Shown here one piece after another: positions 24,474 to 33,706 of a stretch of 64,000 nucleotides of DNA (position 1 is its first letter; each line of letters begins with the position of its first letter). The stretch is from Spizellomyces punctatus DAOM BR117 (lineage: Eukaryota; Chytridiomycota; Chytridiomycetes; Spizellomycetales; Spizellomycetaceae). The notes beneath the pieces were generated by a model. That model had not been told where the DNA came from. It did not search any database and saw nothing but the letters and a program-made list of their open reading frames with translations. The position numbers and the translations under genes are program-made. The DNA is taken from NCBI RefSeq assembly GCF_000182565.1, contig NW_015971537.1:372001-436000 (forward strand). Reading direction: 5' to 3'.

Positions 24474-26531
24474 ATGACAATTGTGGCTCCAGTAAAAACA
24501 ACTACAACCACGACAGCCGCGGCGGTAGAACATTCCGCCTCACCGGTCCGTTCTTTGACCGACACGGAGGACACTTCAAGACTCGTGCGGGCCACGCAGT
24601 CTCGTAAGGCAACCTCTGTACCTCCAAAGCCGGTAGTCCCAAGTCTCATCGCACCAGGGAATTCCTGGCATACCGCTGCAAGTTCTGCTTTGTTTCCTAC
24701 AAAAAATCTAAACGAACCCTACGATGGGAGTCTGTCGACCTGGCCTATGCCTTCACCCACTCTTGCATCAACAGCTTTTGTGATCGAAGACCTGGGACGA
24801 GGTCAGGAAACGTCCACCACATCAAATACGGTTGAGTCAGCTCTTGCGACAGAAGGACCTACCAGGTCCTCGTTTCAGAAGAAGCTTGGAAAGGATGTGA
24901 ACGGGAGATTGGCATCTCCTGTAACGGTGACAAAGAGTTGGGAATGGTCTGGACTGCAAGAGACAACACCATCTCCAGAGGATCTGCAATCTACAAAAAA
25001 AGCGCTACCGACACCCACCGACCTGTCGCGGCCCCGCCTCTTAGAGTCCCTTTCGAATTCCCCCTTGATTGATTTTCCCAATAATTCCGAGAGTCTACCT
25101 ATTGGCAATTTACTACCTTCACAGCTGCCAGAACCGGTAAACGGAATCATTCCATCAATACCCCCGCTCGTCCCGAGTCCGTCTAGCGATCCTGTGACGC
25201 CGCCCACTGATGTACCAAAGATACCCTCACCGGCGGCGAACCCACCGAGTGTTCCCAATGGCCCGACTACATCAATCACCTCTGGCCCCACTCTTCCTAT
25301 TCCTTCGCTGCAGCCTGACTTGCCTCCACTGGAGAATAAGCCAGGAGTTCTTCAGCCACCTCGTTCCGGTCTTGTTAGTGCACCGAGGCCAGCCGCCGCA
25401 GACTCAGGTAACGGTGGAGACTTGTTGGGTGGGCCACCGCTATTACCACCCACGGCAGGTTCCCCATCCCTCGGGGCTGTTCCTGACAACGCTGGCGTTG
25501 TCAATGGAAATGACGGCAAGGGGAAGGACGGAAGCGGCATTAAAGGGGGGGACAGACCTGGAACGACGGACACCACTCGTAAACTGGACGCGGAACGAAC
25601 AGGCACCTGGCACCCGTCGGTCGGCGTCATCTTTGGCGTGGCACTGGTCTTCTTTATAGGGCTTGCGGCGGCTGTAAAGTATCGAAAACGGCGCAGACCT
25701 CAACGACTGACTGATCGCGAGTCTTCTGTTAGTGGTAACGGGACAAGGAAGGAAGATGTGACGATAATTAGGCCAAAACCGCCCCCCTTGGAGCCCGTAC
25801 ACGCCATGATCGCGGTTCCAGCGCCGCCACCAACCCTACCGCTGCAATTGGATGCCTTTGCTCCTGCACTTGCGCCTATTGCATCTGTTGAACAACCAAA
25901 ATACCTGAGTGAACGTGGCGATACCGCACCAGAATTTTCGACATTGGCTTCAGATGAGAATCACGTTCTCTGCAAACCTGCACCCGTCGTTGATGTTTCA
26001 AACATCAAGCCGGCCCCTTTGCCCTCGTATCCCACCTCAATACTATCTGAATCGACTGGAAGGGATGCGGATTCCATTCAGGATTCTTTGTCACTCCGAC
26101 CAGATGCTTACCTTGTACTGTCACCGTCTGGAGCAGTCTATGAGACGGATGAGGGCACATTAGAGACTGGACAGAACGCTTCTAGAGCATCCGTGCAACG
26201 ATCCTCTGCTTCTTCCTCAGATTACTCCAACCTTTCAATCGCTCTACATGCGATGCAACAGCCAACAAACCAATCATACCCATCCAGATCACTTGAACGT
26301 GGACGGCCAAGAGGCTTGTCGACATCGACTTTTGCTACATCTGTTACGTCGGTATGGGAAACCGATACAGAGTACAGTCTAGACTATGAATCTATTGGGG
26401 ATGGGCGGTCGGATCGGAGAACGTCGGATGTTGAAATGTGCGAGTATCAAGAGATTGATAGTGAAACGGAGAGTATCGCATCGGGAAGTGTGGTACAGGT
26501 TGTGGTAGAAGCAAGGCGTTGTAGCTCGTAA
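24474..26531 (+). CDS. single-pass membrane protein with Ser/Thr/Pro-rich ectodomain and proline-rich cytoplasmic tail
   Basis: Open frame of 685 residues from the first in-frame ATG at 24474; the frame is open a little further upstream, so a leader exon with a signal peptide is possible. The first 380 residues are a low-complexity Thr, Pro and Ser stretch that would be heavily O-glycosylated outside the cell. A membrane helix follows at about residues 383-406 (VGVIFGVALVFFIGLAAAV) and a stop-transfer KYRKRRRPQR. The cytoplasmic tail holds IIRPKPPPLEP, with a class I SH3-ligand pattern (KPPPLEP, +xxPxxP), a second PAPPPTLP, and an acidic Ser/Tyr-rich end. The architecture resembles fungal wall-stress or fusion sensors (Wsc, Mid2, Fus1 type), but there is no WSC domain and no SH3. 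It lies 247 bases upstream of an SH3-domain gene on the same strand. Confidence 0.72.
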   Translation: MTIVAPVKTTTTTTAAAVEHSASPVRSLTDTEDTSRLVRATQSRKATSVPPKPVVPSLIAPGNSWHTAASSALFPTKNLNEPYDGSLSTWPMPSPTLASTAFVIEDLGRGQETSTTSNTVESALATEGPTRSSFQKKLGKDVNGRLASPVTVTKSWEWSGLQETTPSPEDLQSTKKALPTPTDLSRPRLLESLSNSPLIDFPNNSESLPIGNLLPSQLPEPVNGIIPSIPPLVPSPSSDPVTPPTDVPKIPSPAANPPSVPNGPTTSITSGPTLPIPSLQPDLPPLENKPGVLQPPRSGLVSAPRPAAADSGNGGDLLGGPPLLPPTAGSPSLGAVPDNAGVVNGNDGKGKDGSGIKGGDRPGTTDTTRKLDAERTGTWHPSVGVIFGVALVFFIGLAAAVKYRKRRRPQRLTDRESSVSGNGTRKEDVTIIRPKPPPLEPVHAMIAVPAPPPTLPLQLDAFAPALAPIASVEQPKYLSERGDTAPEFSTLASDENHVLCKPAPVVDVSNIKPAPLPSYPTSILSESTGRDADSIQDSLSLRPDAYLVLSPSGAVYETDEGTLETGQNASRASVQRSSASSSDYSNLSIALHAMQQPTNQSYPSRSLERGRPRGLSTSTFATSVTSVWETDTEYSLDYESIGDGRSDRRTSDVEMCEYQEIDSETESIASGSVVQVVVEARRCSS

Positions 26532-26778
26532 AGACGAGATATTTGTAAATATGACCTTCTTTTGGAGCACTTTCACCTCGCTGTCGCTATCAAAGCATTT
26601 GCTTCTTGCTCTGGTTACATAAGCTTGTACCACGTGATTGCTCCAAGAGGTGTGGAGGTCGACGGCCTTCTTGGCTTGCCATCATAAGACAGGATCTGGG
26701 TCATTCGCTTTTTCATAGCCTCATATTGTTCAGTACAGCAACCGTAGCTGCGACACAGATTGAAAGTAGACCATAGGG

Positions 26779-28956
26779 ATGGCCGATGCGTTAGGAAATG
26801 GCGAAAAGGGACAATACCGTGCCATTGCCAGTTACGATCCCGTCTACACCGGTAGGGATACAGGCTCTCTGTAAACTTTTCTGATTACTGAGTAGCTGAC
26901 CTCGTTTTGTATACAGACGAAATTCAGCTGACAGTAGGCGACCGTGTGGCGGTGGTGCAGTCTTATGATGACGGTTAGGTGCTTGGGGCGAGAATGTTCC
27001 ATAATCGAGCGGAGCTTCATACTCACTCCGCTTTTTTGTATTTCAGGATGGATATTGGCGTACAATCAAACAACTAATGCCCGCGGTCTAGTACCCTTCA
27101 ATTTTCTCTCACCCGTTAAAGATACCCCTGCACCGCGAACGAAGCCCTCCATTGAAATACCGCCGCCGGTTCCAAGCAAAGATAGCCAAGAGGTGCCATC
27201 GCCTGCTACCTTGCAGAGGATATCGTCTTTGAGTCGAGAATCCAAAAAGGAGACCCCTATTCTTAGTGTTACTAATAGTGCATCGCCGCCGGACATTATC
27301 CTGGATACCGAGGCCACAGGCGGCAAGGTGCACGTGCCTCTGGATGAGCCGCGACCGTCTCAAGCCTCTCAGAAAACCTTGTACAATGGGCAAAATGGAG
27401 CACTACCAACTTCAGAGGCGGCCCCTATGGGATTGGTTGCATCTAATGTGTTCCCATCCCCAGTATCTTCCAAGCGAAGTGAAAAGGCAGTTTCCGAGGC
27501 GGATTCAGTAGCTGAGTCTGTCAAATCCGGAGTAGATACAAAGGAAGCGGACCTTGAAAGATCTTTGTCGGTCAATTCCATGGTGAATGCCGTAATGGCA
27601 GTTGCAGATCGCTCAGAAGGACAAGCTACACGACAGCAAATAGAGGATCAAGCAACACAGCCAAAACAAAAATTACAGCACCTGAATGCAAGCAAGAACG
27701 CGCGGGCGCGAAATCCGAGTGCTGTTGGGGTCTTGAAAATTGCGGTTGTAGGAGATTCCGGAATTGGAAAGGTATTTACACGTGCCGATGGAACTTTCTG
27801 AGTGTCACGCTAACAACCAGCACTTTTGATTTGCTCACAGACTTCCCTAATCCAAAATTTCCTGTCCGGACCTGAAGTAACTGCATCTCAACGAATTCCC
27901 ACTACCGAGGGAAGCCATACTGACATCATACTGGCTAGTACGTCTACACATCCCACCCGGACAGAGGGCAACTACAACTTGACGTTTGTCGACACGCCCG
28001 GTTTTGGAGCACAGATGGACGCAATGGCAACTATCAAACCAGTAGTAGAGTACCATTTGGAACAGTTTAAAGTGACGGATCAGATTTTTGTTCGTGACAT
28101 TGAAGAACTGAATCTCTATCGCTTCCTCATCGCTCCAACGGGAGCTCATACTCACGTGGATGTTGTGCTGTTTGGCATTTTACACCGTTTGAAACCCGTG
28201 GACATAGAATACATGAAGCGGCTGGTGCCGTATGTACCGATTGTTCCCGTTATTTTCAAATGCGACACGTTGACTTCAACGGAGCTCTATCGATTGAAGA
28301 TGCATATTCTCCAGGAAGTCAAACGTGCTGGGATTGATATATACGGATTCGGAATGAGTGTTGACGAGTTGATCAACCTTGCGCGAGCTGGGGTGGATGG
28401 AGCCGTGCCATTTGCCGTCAGTACTCCGATCACGGAACGAGTTGATGGATTCGGTGGGGATGCGCAACCAATAACAACCGGGGAGCGACTGAATGAGTTC
28501 AAGCTACTTAAATCCCGCATTTTAAGTACACATGTAGACGAGATCCGAACGTTGACAGCAAGAAAGTTTGTCAAATGGCGCGAGGGTGTCAATGCCTACG
28601 AACGACAACGGCAGCTGGAAGCGGAGCGCGAAGCAGAAGAACGGGCCCGAGCACGTGCTGCAACCGCACAAGCTCAAGCCCAAGCGCATTTCAATCAGCA
28701 GCAGTACTTGTACCAGCAAGCTGTTCCTGTCACTTCACATCACCACAAGCCCTCAACAGGTGGTAAAATTCTCAACAGCCTGTTTGGGCGAAAGTCATCA
28801 TCTGCGAGCACATTGTCCGTCTCCCCACCTGGATCGCTTTCCCGCATGCGTAGATCGAGTGAAGAGACCGCGACATCGGAAAGGAGTGGATTCTTTGATC
28901 GCGGGGGTGGAGGGACAAAACGCATGGGAGGGGCATTTACTGGCAAGAGGGAGTAA
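26779..28956 (+). CDS. SH3 domain fused to septin-like GTPase domain
   Basis: Four exons in phase: 26779-26851, 26917-26973, 27047-27771, 27841-28956; 656 residues. An N-terminal SH3 domain (residues about 12-68) shows YRAIASYDP, DEIQLTVGDRVAVVQSYDDGWILAY and GLVPFNFLSP. A disordered linker of about 220 residues leads to a P-loop GTPase domain: G1 GDSGIGKTSL (split by intron 3), G3 DTPGFG with VVEYHLEQ, the septin-like IAPTGAHTHVDVVLFGI and LKPVDIEYMKRL, and VPVIFKCDTLT at the G4 position, where septins usually read AKAD. The C-terminus is a basic/Gln-Ala coiled coil (RQRQLEAEREAEERARAR) and a Ser-rich basic tail. This places it near septins, filament-forming GTPases of the cell cortex. The SH3 fusion and the altered G4 are unusual. 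Confidence 0.82.
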
Positions 28957-29420
28957 AGTGAGCTGCGATGCACCCTTGCAGTTGGGGCACCAGAAGTTGC
29001 AGATCTTTTGTTTTGGCGAACTACAAAGAGAATACCGCCAGTCTAAATTTGGGGGGTGAGCATGATTTTTTTTTACACAAAGACGTTTTTCATTTTCCAT
29101 AGAGGCATATAGATGGGCTTGCCGATTTTGGACACGTATAATCTGTTGCAATTCAATTGTCATACTTTTTTTTGTTCATCATAACTATTACAAGACCTGT
29201 ATTGTTATCCAGCCATCAGTGGGTTTTTAAACTGCTGTTGCCCACCTTTGGCTTACGCAGGATCGGAGAATGCATGACTGTGCCACCCGGCTGAAGGCAC
29301 AGGTTGCATGGAGGAACCAATGTTGGATGGTTTTAAAGACGAGGACGAGGACAGCATGAGGATGAGGATGAACAACCACCACGGCGGATAACAGCACCCA
29401 AGCGTCAACGTCTAGGAAAC
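28957..29420. other. intergenic
   Basis: 3' flank of the septin-like gene and promoter of the dehydratase gene. A GAGGATGAGGATGA-type short repeat near 29340-29375 lies just before the start codon. Nothing else recognised. Confidence 0.4.
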
Positions 29421-30572
29421 ATGGACCATGAGCGACTTATACGGGACGGCGCCCTTGAAAGCCCTGTGGATCGGAGCTTGTGTTCACAGTCTGGTTTGCC
29501 CTCAGTTGACTCCCCTTCACAGGTGATATTTGACTCGAAGACCCTGCCCACAAGAATGCGTGCCGGCACATCACTGCCACTACCCCTTCATGTAGTCACC
29601 CCACTGGTTCCCTCTGTGACACTGGCCAAACAGCTCGGCGTCAAGGCGGTCTACTTTAAGCTAGATGCGCTTCAGCCAAGCGGGAGTTTCAAGATCCGAG
29701 GGATTGGCCAAACTATCGCCAAATACTACCAGGCGCACCCCAACCTCAAGATTATTGTGTCATCTTCTGGCGGTAACGCGGGAATGGCCGCCACGGTAGC
29801 GGGTGTGGCTTACAATTTACAAGTTCGTGTCTACGTTCCAAACAGCACCCCAGTCATGATGATCGAGCGACTACAGGCAGCTGGGGCCGATGTCATTGTG
29901 CATGGAAGTGTATGGGATGAGGCGCATGCAGAGGCGATGAGATTCGTGGCATGTCAAGAGGCAGGTAGTGCGTTGTTGGTGCATCCTTTTGAGGGAGACG
30001 ATCTAGTAGACGGACATTCGACCCTTGTGGCGGAGATTGCTGTGCAGTTACCGCCAGGCATTGTTCCCGATGTAGTGGTTTGTGCGGTAGGTGGGGGTGG
30101 TCTGTTAAGTGGGATTTTGAAGGGGCTGAAGAGCATATATCATGGGAAATGCAGGTTGCCAGTGGTGGTTGGAGCTGAAACTGAGGGCGCAAGGTCATTT
30201 GCGTTGGCGGTTGCGATGGGGTACCCACTTCGCCTCCCTGGTGGAATCACGTCCATTGCCAAATCCCTCGGTGCTCTTCAGGTTTCTGATCGTGTGATGG
30301 AATTGCGAGACACATATGGAGCACCAAGTGTCCGATCACTTGTGGTAACAGACGCACAGGCCGTATGTGGATTAGTGAATTTTGCAGATGAGTTTAGAAT
30401 TTTAGTAGAGCCCTCCTGCGGCGCCGGTTTGGCAGCCTGTTATTCGCCAGAAACATTGAAAAGCGTTGTACCAGAATTGAATTCTGAGAGTGTCGTGGTA
30501 GTTGTAGTGTGCGGGGGATCAATGGTGACAACAGCACTGATAGCAGAGTGGAGGGAGACTTTTGACGTGTGA
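29421..30572 (+). CDS. PLP-dependent L-serine/L-threonine dehydratase
   Basis: One exon, 383 codons from ATG 29421. Fold type II PLP enzyme: the cofactor lysine is in PSGSFKIRG (Lys about residue 91), the phosphate/substrate loop is SSSGGNAGM (about 114-122), and the glycine-rich phosphate-binding loop is VGGGGLLSGI. Near the end come EPSCGAGLA, with the conserved acidic/cysteine region of the family, and VVCGGS. The absence of a C-terminal ACT regulatory domain and the size match catabolic serine dehydratases (yeast Cha1, animal SDS/SDSL), which turn serine to pyruvate and threonine to 2-oxobutyrate with release of ammonia. A cytosolic or mitochondrial location is not decided; the first 45 residues are poorly conserved. 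Confidence 0.92.
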   Translation: MDHERLIRDGALESPVDRSLCSQSGLPSVDSPSQVIFDSKTLPTRMRAGTSLPLPLHVVTPLVPSVTLAKQLGVKAVYFKLDALQPSGSFKIRGIGQTIAKYYQAHPNLKIIVSSSGGNAGMAATVAGVAYNLQVRVYVPNSTPVMMIERLQAAGADVIVHGSVWDEAHAEAMRFVACQEAGSALLVHPFEGDDLVDGHSTLVAEIAVQLPPGIVPDVVVCAVGGGGLLSGILKGLKSIYHGKCRLPVVVGAETEGARSFALAVAMGYPLRLPGGITSIAKSLGALQVSDRVMELRDTYGAPSVRSLVVTDAQAVCGLVNFADEFRILVEPSCGAGLAACYSPETLKSVVPELNSESVVVVVVCGGSMVTTALIAEWRETFDV

Positions 30573-30716
30573 CGACTCTGGGTTGGCTAACTTTGGTGAG
30601 TATATTGTAAACATAGAGAAAAAGCCCAGTACCGCTATGAACAGCATGACATAGCGTGAAAATTGTGAATAGTTAGAAAGAAAAATAATGTACATTCTAA
30701 ATGCAAAAATGGTATC

Positions 30717-33149
30717 TTATAGCCCACGTCTGGGTCGGGAAATGTCTTTGTCCAAGATGATCTGGCGGACGTGATCCCATTCCTCTTTTTTCAAGAGTTT
30801 ACGCTGAAGCTCGCTCACAGGTACACTCAAAATCCCTTCATGGTCGGGGCTCATCAGTGTTTTTAGGGTATCTTCATCCAAAATGCCAACAAGGTCCAAC
30901 CGAGGTATACACAAACAGTCGCATGGTTGCATTGCGATTGCAGAAAGATCCAGTCCTGCCGCAGCCGACCCCGCCTTGGAGATGACAGGCTGGTTCTGGT
31001 TTTGTAACGCTTCTACCACCGAAATCCTCCTCTCCGATGTGGAGACAAGGAGTTGTAGTTTGGCGGCGGAGATGTTATGCATGCGGTAGGTTACAGCTTC
31101 GGAGCGATCAAGATGGAGACGGGGAAAGTAATCACCAGGGTAAAAGTTGCCGATGGAAACAACTGCTGGACTTTGCATCGTGTGAACGCTTGGCGGGCCA
31201 GGTGTGTCATCTTCTTCTTGCGAAACTTGACGTGCAGCGGTTTCCGGATCTTTGGAAACGATGTTCCCGTCCATCATGTCAACGATTCGAACAGCTTTAC
31301 ATTGTCCTCTCATCAAGAAAACTATCAAATCTCTTTCGTAAGGCGCTACGACGGTAGTATCTACCTCGAATCGAACTGCCTTTGCAGCCTTGGCCAGTTG
31401 CACAATGACTTCCTTGCTGGTTCGCCGGAAGACAGGAAGTGATGATAAGAAGGATATTCTGTTGTGCAGCGCGCTTGGGTCCACATCCTGAGACGCGAGA
31501 TGGGCCAGATAGTCCTCCCTCTCTATTCGTATAAACTCACAAGGTGTCAAGGTGGTGACTGTTTCGCTCCGAAGGTCTGTGGACTGTGAGAGTGCATATT
31601 CGCCGAATGCAGCTCCGGGATTCAAATAACGTTGGATGTGTCCTCTAGGGCGGTCAGAAAGGAGGTTGTTTGCGATGGAGCTCCGCCTCTCAGGGACGCT
31701 CTCCCAATCAGAAATCTTGTTGCTTAAGCACGTCCCGCTCAATATGTAAAAGTAGTTCCAAGCATGATGCCCAGCTTTCACAACCACTCGGCCCTCGCCC
31801 ACTCTTTCGAATCTTGCGATGTGAGCCATTTCACGACGTACTCGTTTGCTATGTTTGGCAAATGTCATTGGAAGACAGCGGCAGAGCATTGTGTCAAGTC
31901 TACTTTCTTGCTTAGCGGTCCGTTCTGCGGCGGCTATTTGAATTAAACTGGCAATCTTTGAAGTTATGGCGGCTGTGTCTCGGAGATTTAGGGACGTCAG
32001 ATGGGAGTGGAGAGAGGGAAGAGCGGAATTTGCGTTGGCTGTCGCGGTTGTAAATTGGAATAGGGCCGCCATAGCCGACGTTGGTTCATTTTGGCTTTCA
32101 TCATTGTCTTGATCCTTTCCCCTATTTTTGGATGCCCGGAAAATAAGAGTCGCGCGAAGGATCTTGCGAACTGTGCCAATGGCGTAAGTCCAATTCTGCC
32201 TTGCACGCAGAGATTCGATTCGCCCACTCCGCGCTCGCGGAAGAGTTGTGGCACTGTTGTTGACGCTGATCGAGGGACTTGTAGCCAAAGATCCCGACAC
32301 ATCCGCTTCTCGCAATGTCACTGCGGAACTACTAGCCCAGTCGTCATCATGGGATGTCGATTCTTGTGTACTGCTTCCTTTCATTTTGTGCAAAATTCGT
32401 TCAAATTGCTTATCGTACTTTCCAGCTAGGATTCCATCTACGTCAAGGCGTGCGACATCCGCCCGGAGCTTTTTAACACTCAGCTCGGACGCAGCATCGA
32501 ATGCCGCATGCTTGGCTCCAATAAGGTGTTGCTGCAATGCCGCTCGTCTATCACCGCCATGGCCAATTGTTGCACGACGCTTAACTTTTGGCAGATGTCC
32601 TGTCAATGGAGGCTGTATATTCTTATCCGTCAGAGTGGGAGATGTCACGGATTCAACGCTCGTCACAGGCGGTGTGAAGTAATTTCGAGTCAAGCTTTCA
32701 TTGTCGTAAAACTGGCCTTCGCCTAATACATTTACTATATCTCCAAACATCCCAGCCTCCCTTGCGATCATGGCCTTTGTACTTGGTAAAGCAGAGGATG
32801 CGCGCCGTCTACGAAGGGATGCATCGAAAGGTGGGTCCACCTCTGCAGGTGAGGGACCCTGACTTTGGCAAAAGCCAGTGGTATCTAAGCTGCAAGTTAT
32901 GCTGCGACGATGAGCTTGACGCCGGGAGTCTGGTACTTGCAGGAGCGAAGAATTTGTATTGGACAGCTTTGGGGCATTTTTTGGCCTGTCAGATGCTGTC
33001 GCAGGAAGGAGCTGCTGCAAGCTTTTTGGTTTAATGGAAGAGGAACGTCGCCGCTCGGAGGCTACGTGATCAAAGTGGTCTGCCGGCGATGAGACGACGA
33101 TGGGTGGATGACGAGAAAATGCTTTCTGTGGAAGGACTGCAGGAAGCAT
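30717..33149 (-). CDS. cyclic-nucleotide-binding domain protein, CNBD2-like
   Basis: A single exon of 810 codons. The first 300 residues are disordered and Ser-rich. A basic helix (RKILRATLIFRASKNRGKD) and a helical section precede two cNMP-binding folds. The first has FERVGEGRVVVKAGHHAWNY and YILSGTC, a short insert, then the phosphate-binding-cassette equivalent NPGAAFGEYALSQ (GxFGE-like, with a Thr-Asp-Leu-Arg-Ser-Glu stretch after it). The second starts SLPVFRRTSKEVIVQLAKAAK and is more divergent, with no clear cassette. The layout resembles CNBD2, a cAMP-binding protein of sperm flagella in animals, and related proteins in flagellate protists. In a zoosporic fungus a role in zoospore motility is possible but inferred. 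There is no kinase or channel domain. Confidence 0.75.
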   Translation of the reverse strand: MLPAVLPQKAFSRHPPIVVSSPADHFDHVASERRRSSSIKPKSLQQLLPATASDRPKNAPKLSNTNSSLLQVPDSRRQAHRRSITCSLDTTGFCQSQGPSPAEVDPPFDASLRRRRASSALPSTKAMIAREAGMFGDIVNVLGEGQFYDNESLTRNYFTPPVTSVESVTSPTLTDKNIQPPLTGHLPKVKRRATIGHGGDRRAALQQHLIGAKHAAFDAASELSVKKLRADVARLDVDGILAGKYDKQFERILHKMKGSSTQESTSHDDDWASSSAVTLREADVSGSLATSPSISVNNSATTLPRARSGRIESLRARQNWTYAIGTVRKILRATLIFRASKNRGKDQDNDESQNEPTSAMAALFQFTTATANANSALPSLHSHLTSLNLRDTAAITSKIASLIQIAAAERTAKQESRLDTMLCRCLPMTFAKHSKRVRREMAHIARFERVGEGRVVVKAGHHAWNYFYILSGTCLSNKISDWESVPERRSSIANNLLSDRPRGHIQRYLNPGAAFGEYALSQSTDLRSETVTTLTPCEFIRIEREDYLAHLASQDVDPSALHNRISFLSSLPVFRRTSKEVIVQLAKAAKAVRFEVDTTVVAPYERDLIVFLMRGQCKAVRIVDMMDGNIVSKDPETAARQVSQEEDDTPGPPSVHTMQSPAVVSIGNFYPGDYFPRLHLDRSEAVTYRMHNISAAKLQLLVSTSERRISVVEALQNQNQPVISKAGSAAAGLDLSAIAMQPCDCLCIPRLDLVGILDEDTLKTLMSPDHEGILSVPVSELQRKLLKKEEWDHVRQIILDKDISRPRRGL

Positions 33150-33706
33150 AACTCATATGCGAATGGAAAGTCAAATGGAAGGTCAGGAAATCGCCAAGAT
33201 CCACAGGCTTTGAATACCAAGGACCACTTGGAGGATCTTCGAACCCGAATGCATCTCCATGGGGCGGCCCTGACGTAGTCATCCCTGAGATTTTCCCGCG
33301 AACCTCGGGAGAAAAGCGCCTTTCATTTGCTATAAATTGTCCCCATCCATAACATATCCTCAGATCTCCGATGCTGAGTCAGCATACCCTTGGGGTATCC
33401 AAAAACAAAATGAACTAGACCCTGTTGCACGTCTCTGCATTGGACCCACGGCCAATGTGCAAATGCAAACAAACAAGCTCAAAAGGAAGCGTCACCGCAG
33501 GAGTCAAACACGGATAACTCTGAAAAAAGAGCGACGAGAGCAACGAAACCCAAAAGTCGCTGTCTGGTCAAGAGTGGCACAACGAGTATAGCCGAACGCG
33601 TTTTTGAATTTCAGACGGGCTTTGTCTTCCAGCGTTCGTCGTCCTCGCAAGTAGCAAAATAAACTGTGTCGAGTACCCAGGACGACATAACGCAAACATC
33701 CCGATC
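33150..33706. other. divergent intergenic region
   Basis: Separates the CNBD2-like gene (-) from the acyl-CoA oxidase gene (+) and should hold both promoters. It has a CTATAAATTG element near 33329, in the right range for a + start, but about 375 bases from the oxidase ATG. No repeat or RNA gene seen. Confidence 0.4.

Noticed and set aside
24429-28956. One Fus1-like gene covering the membrane protein and the SH3 protein
   Set aside because: The first frame ends in a stop at 26531 and the SH3 frame has its own ATG at 26779 with no splice joining them.
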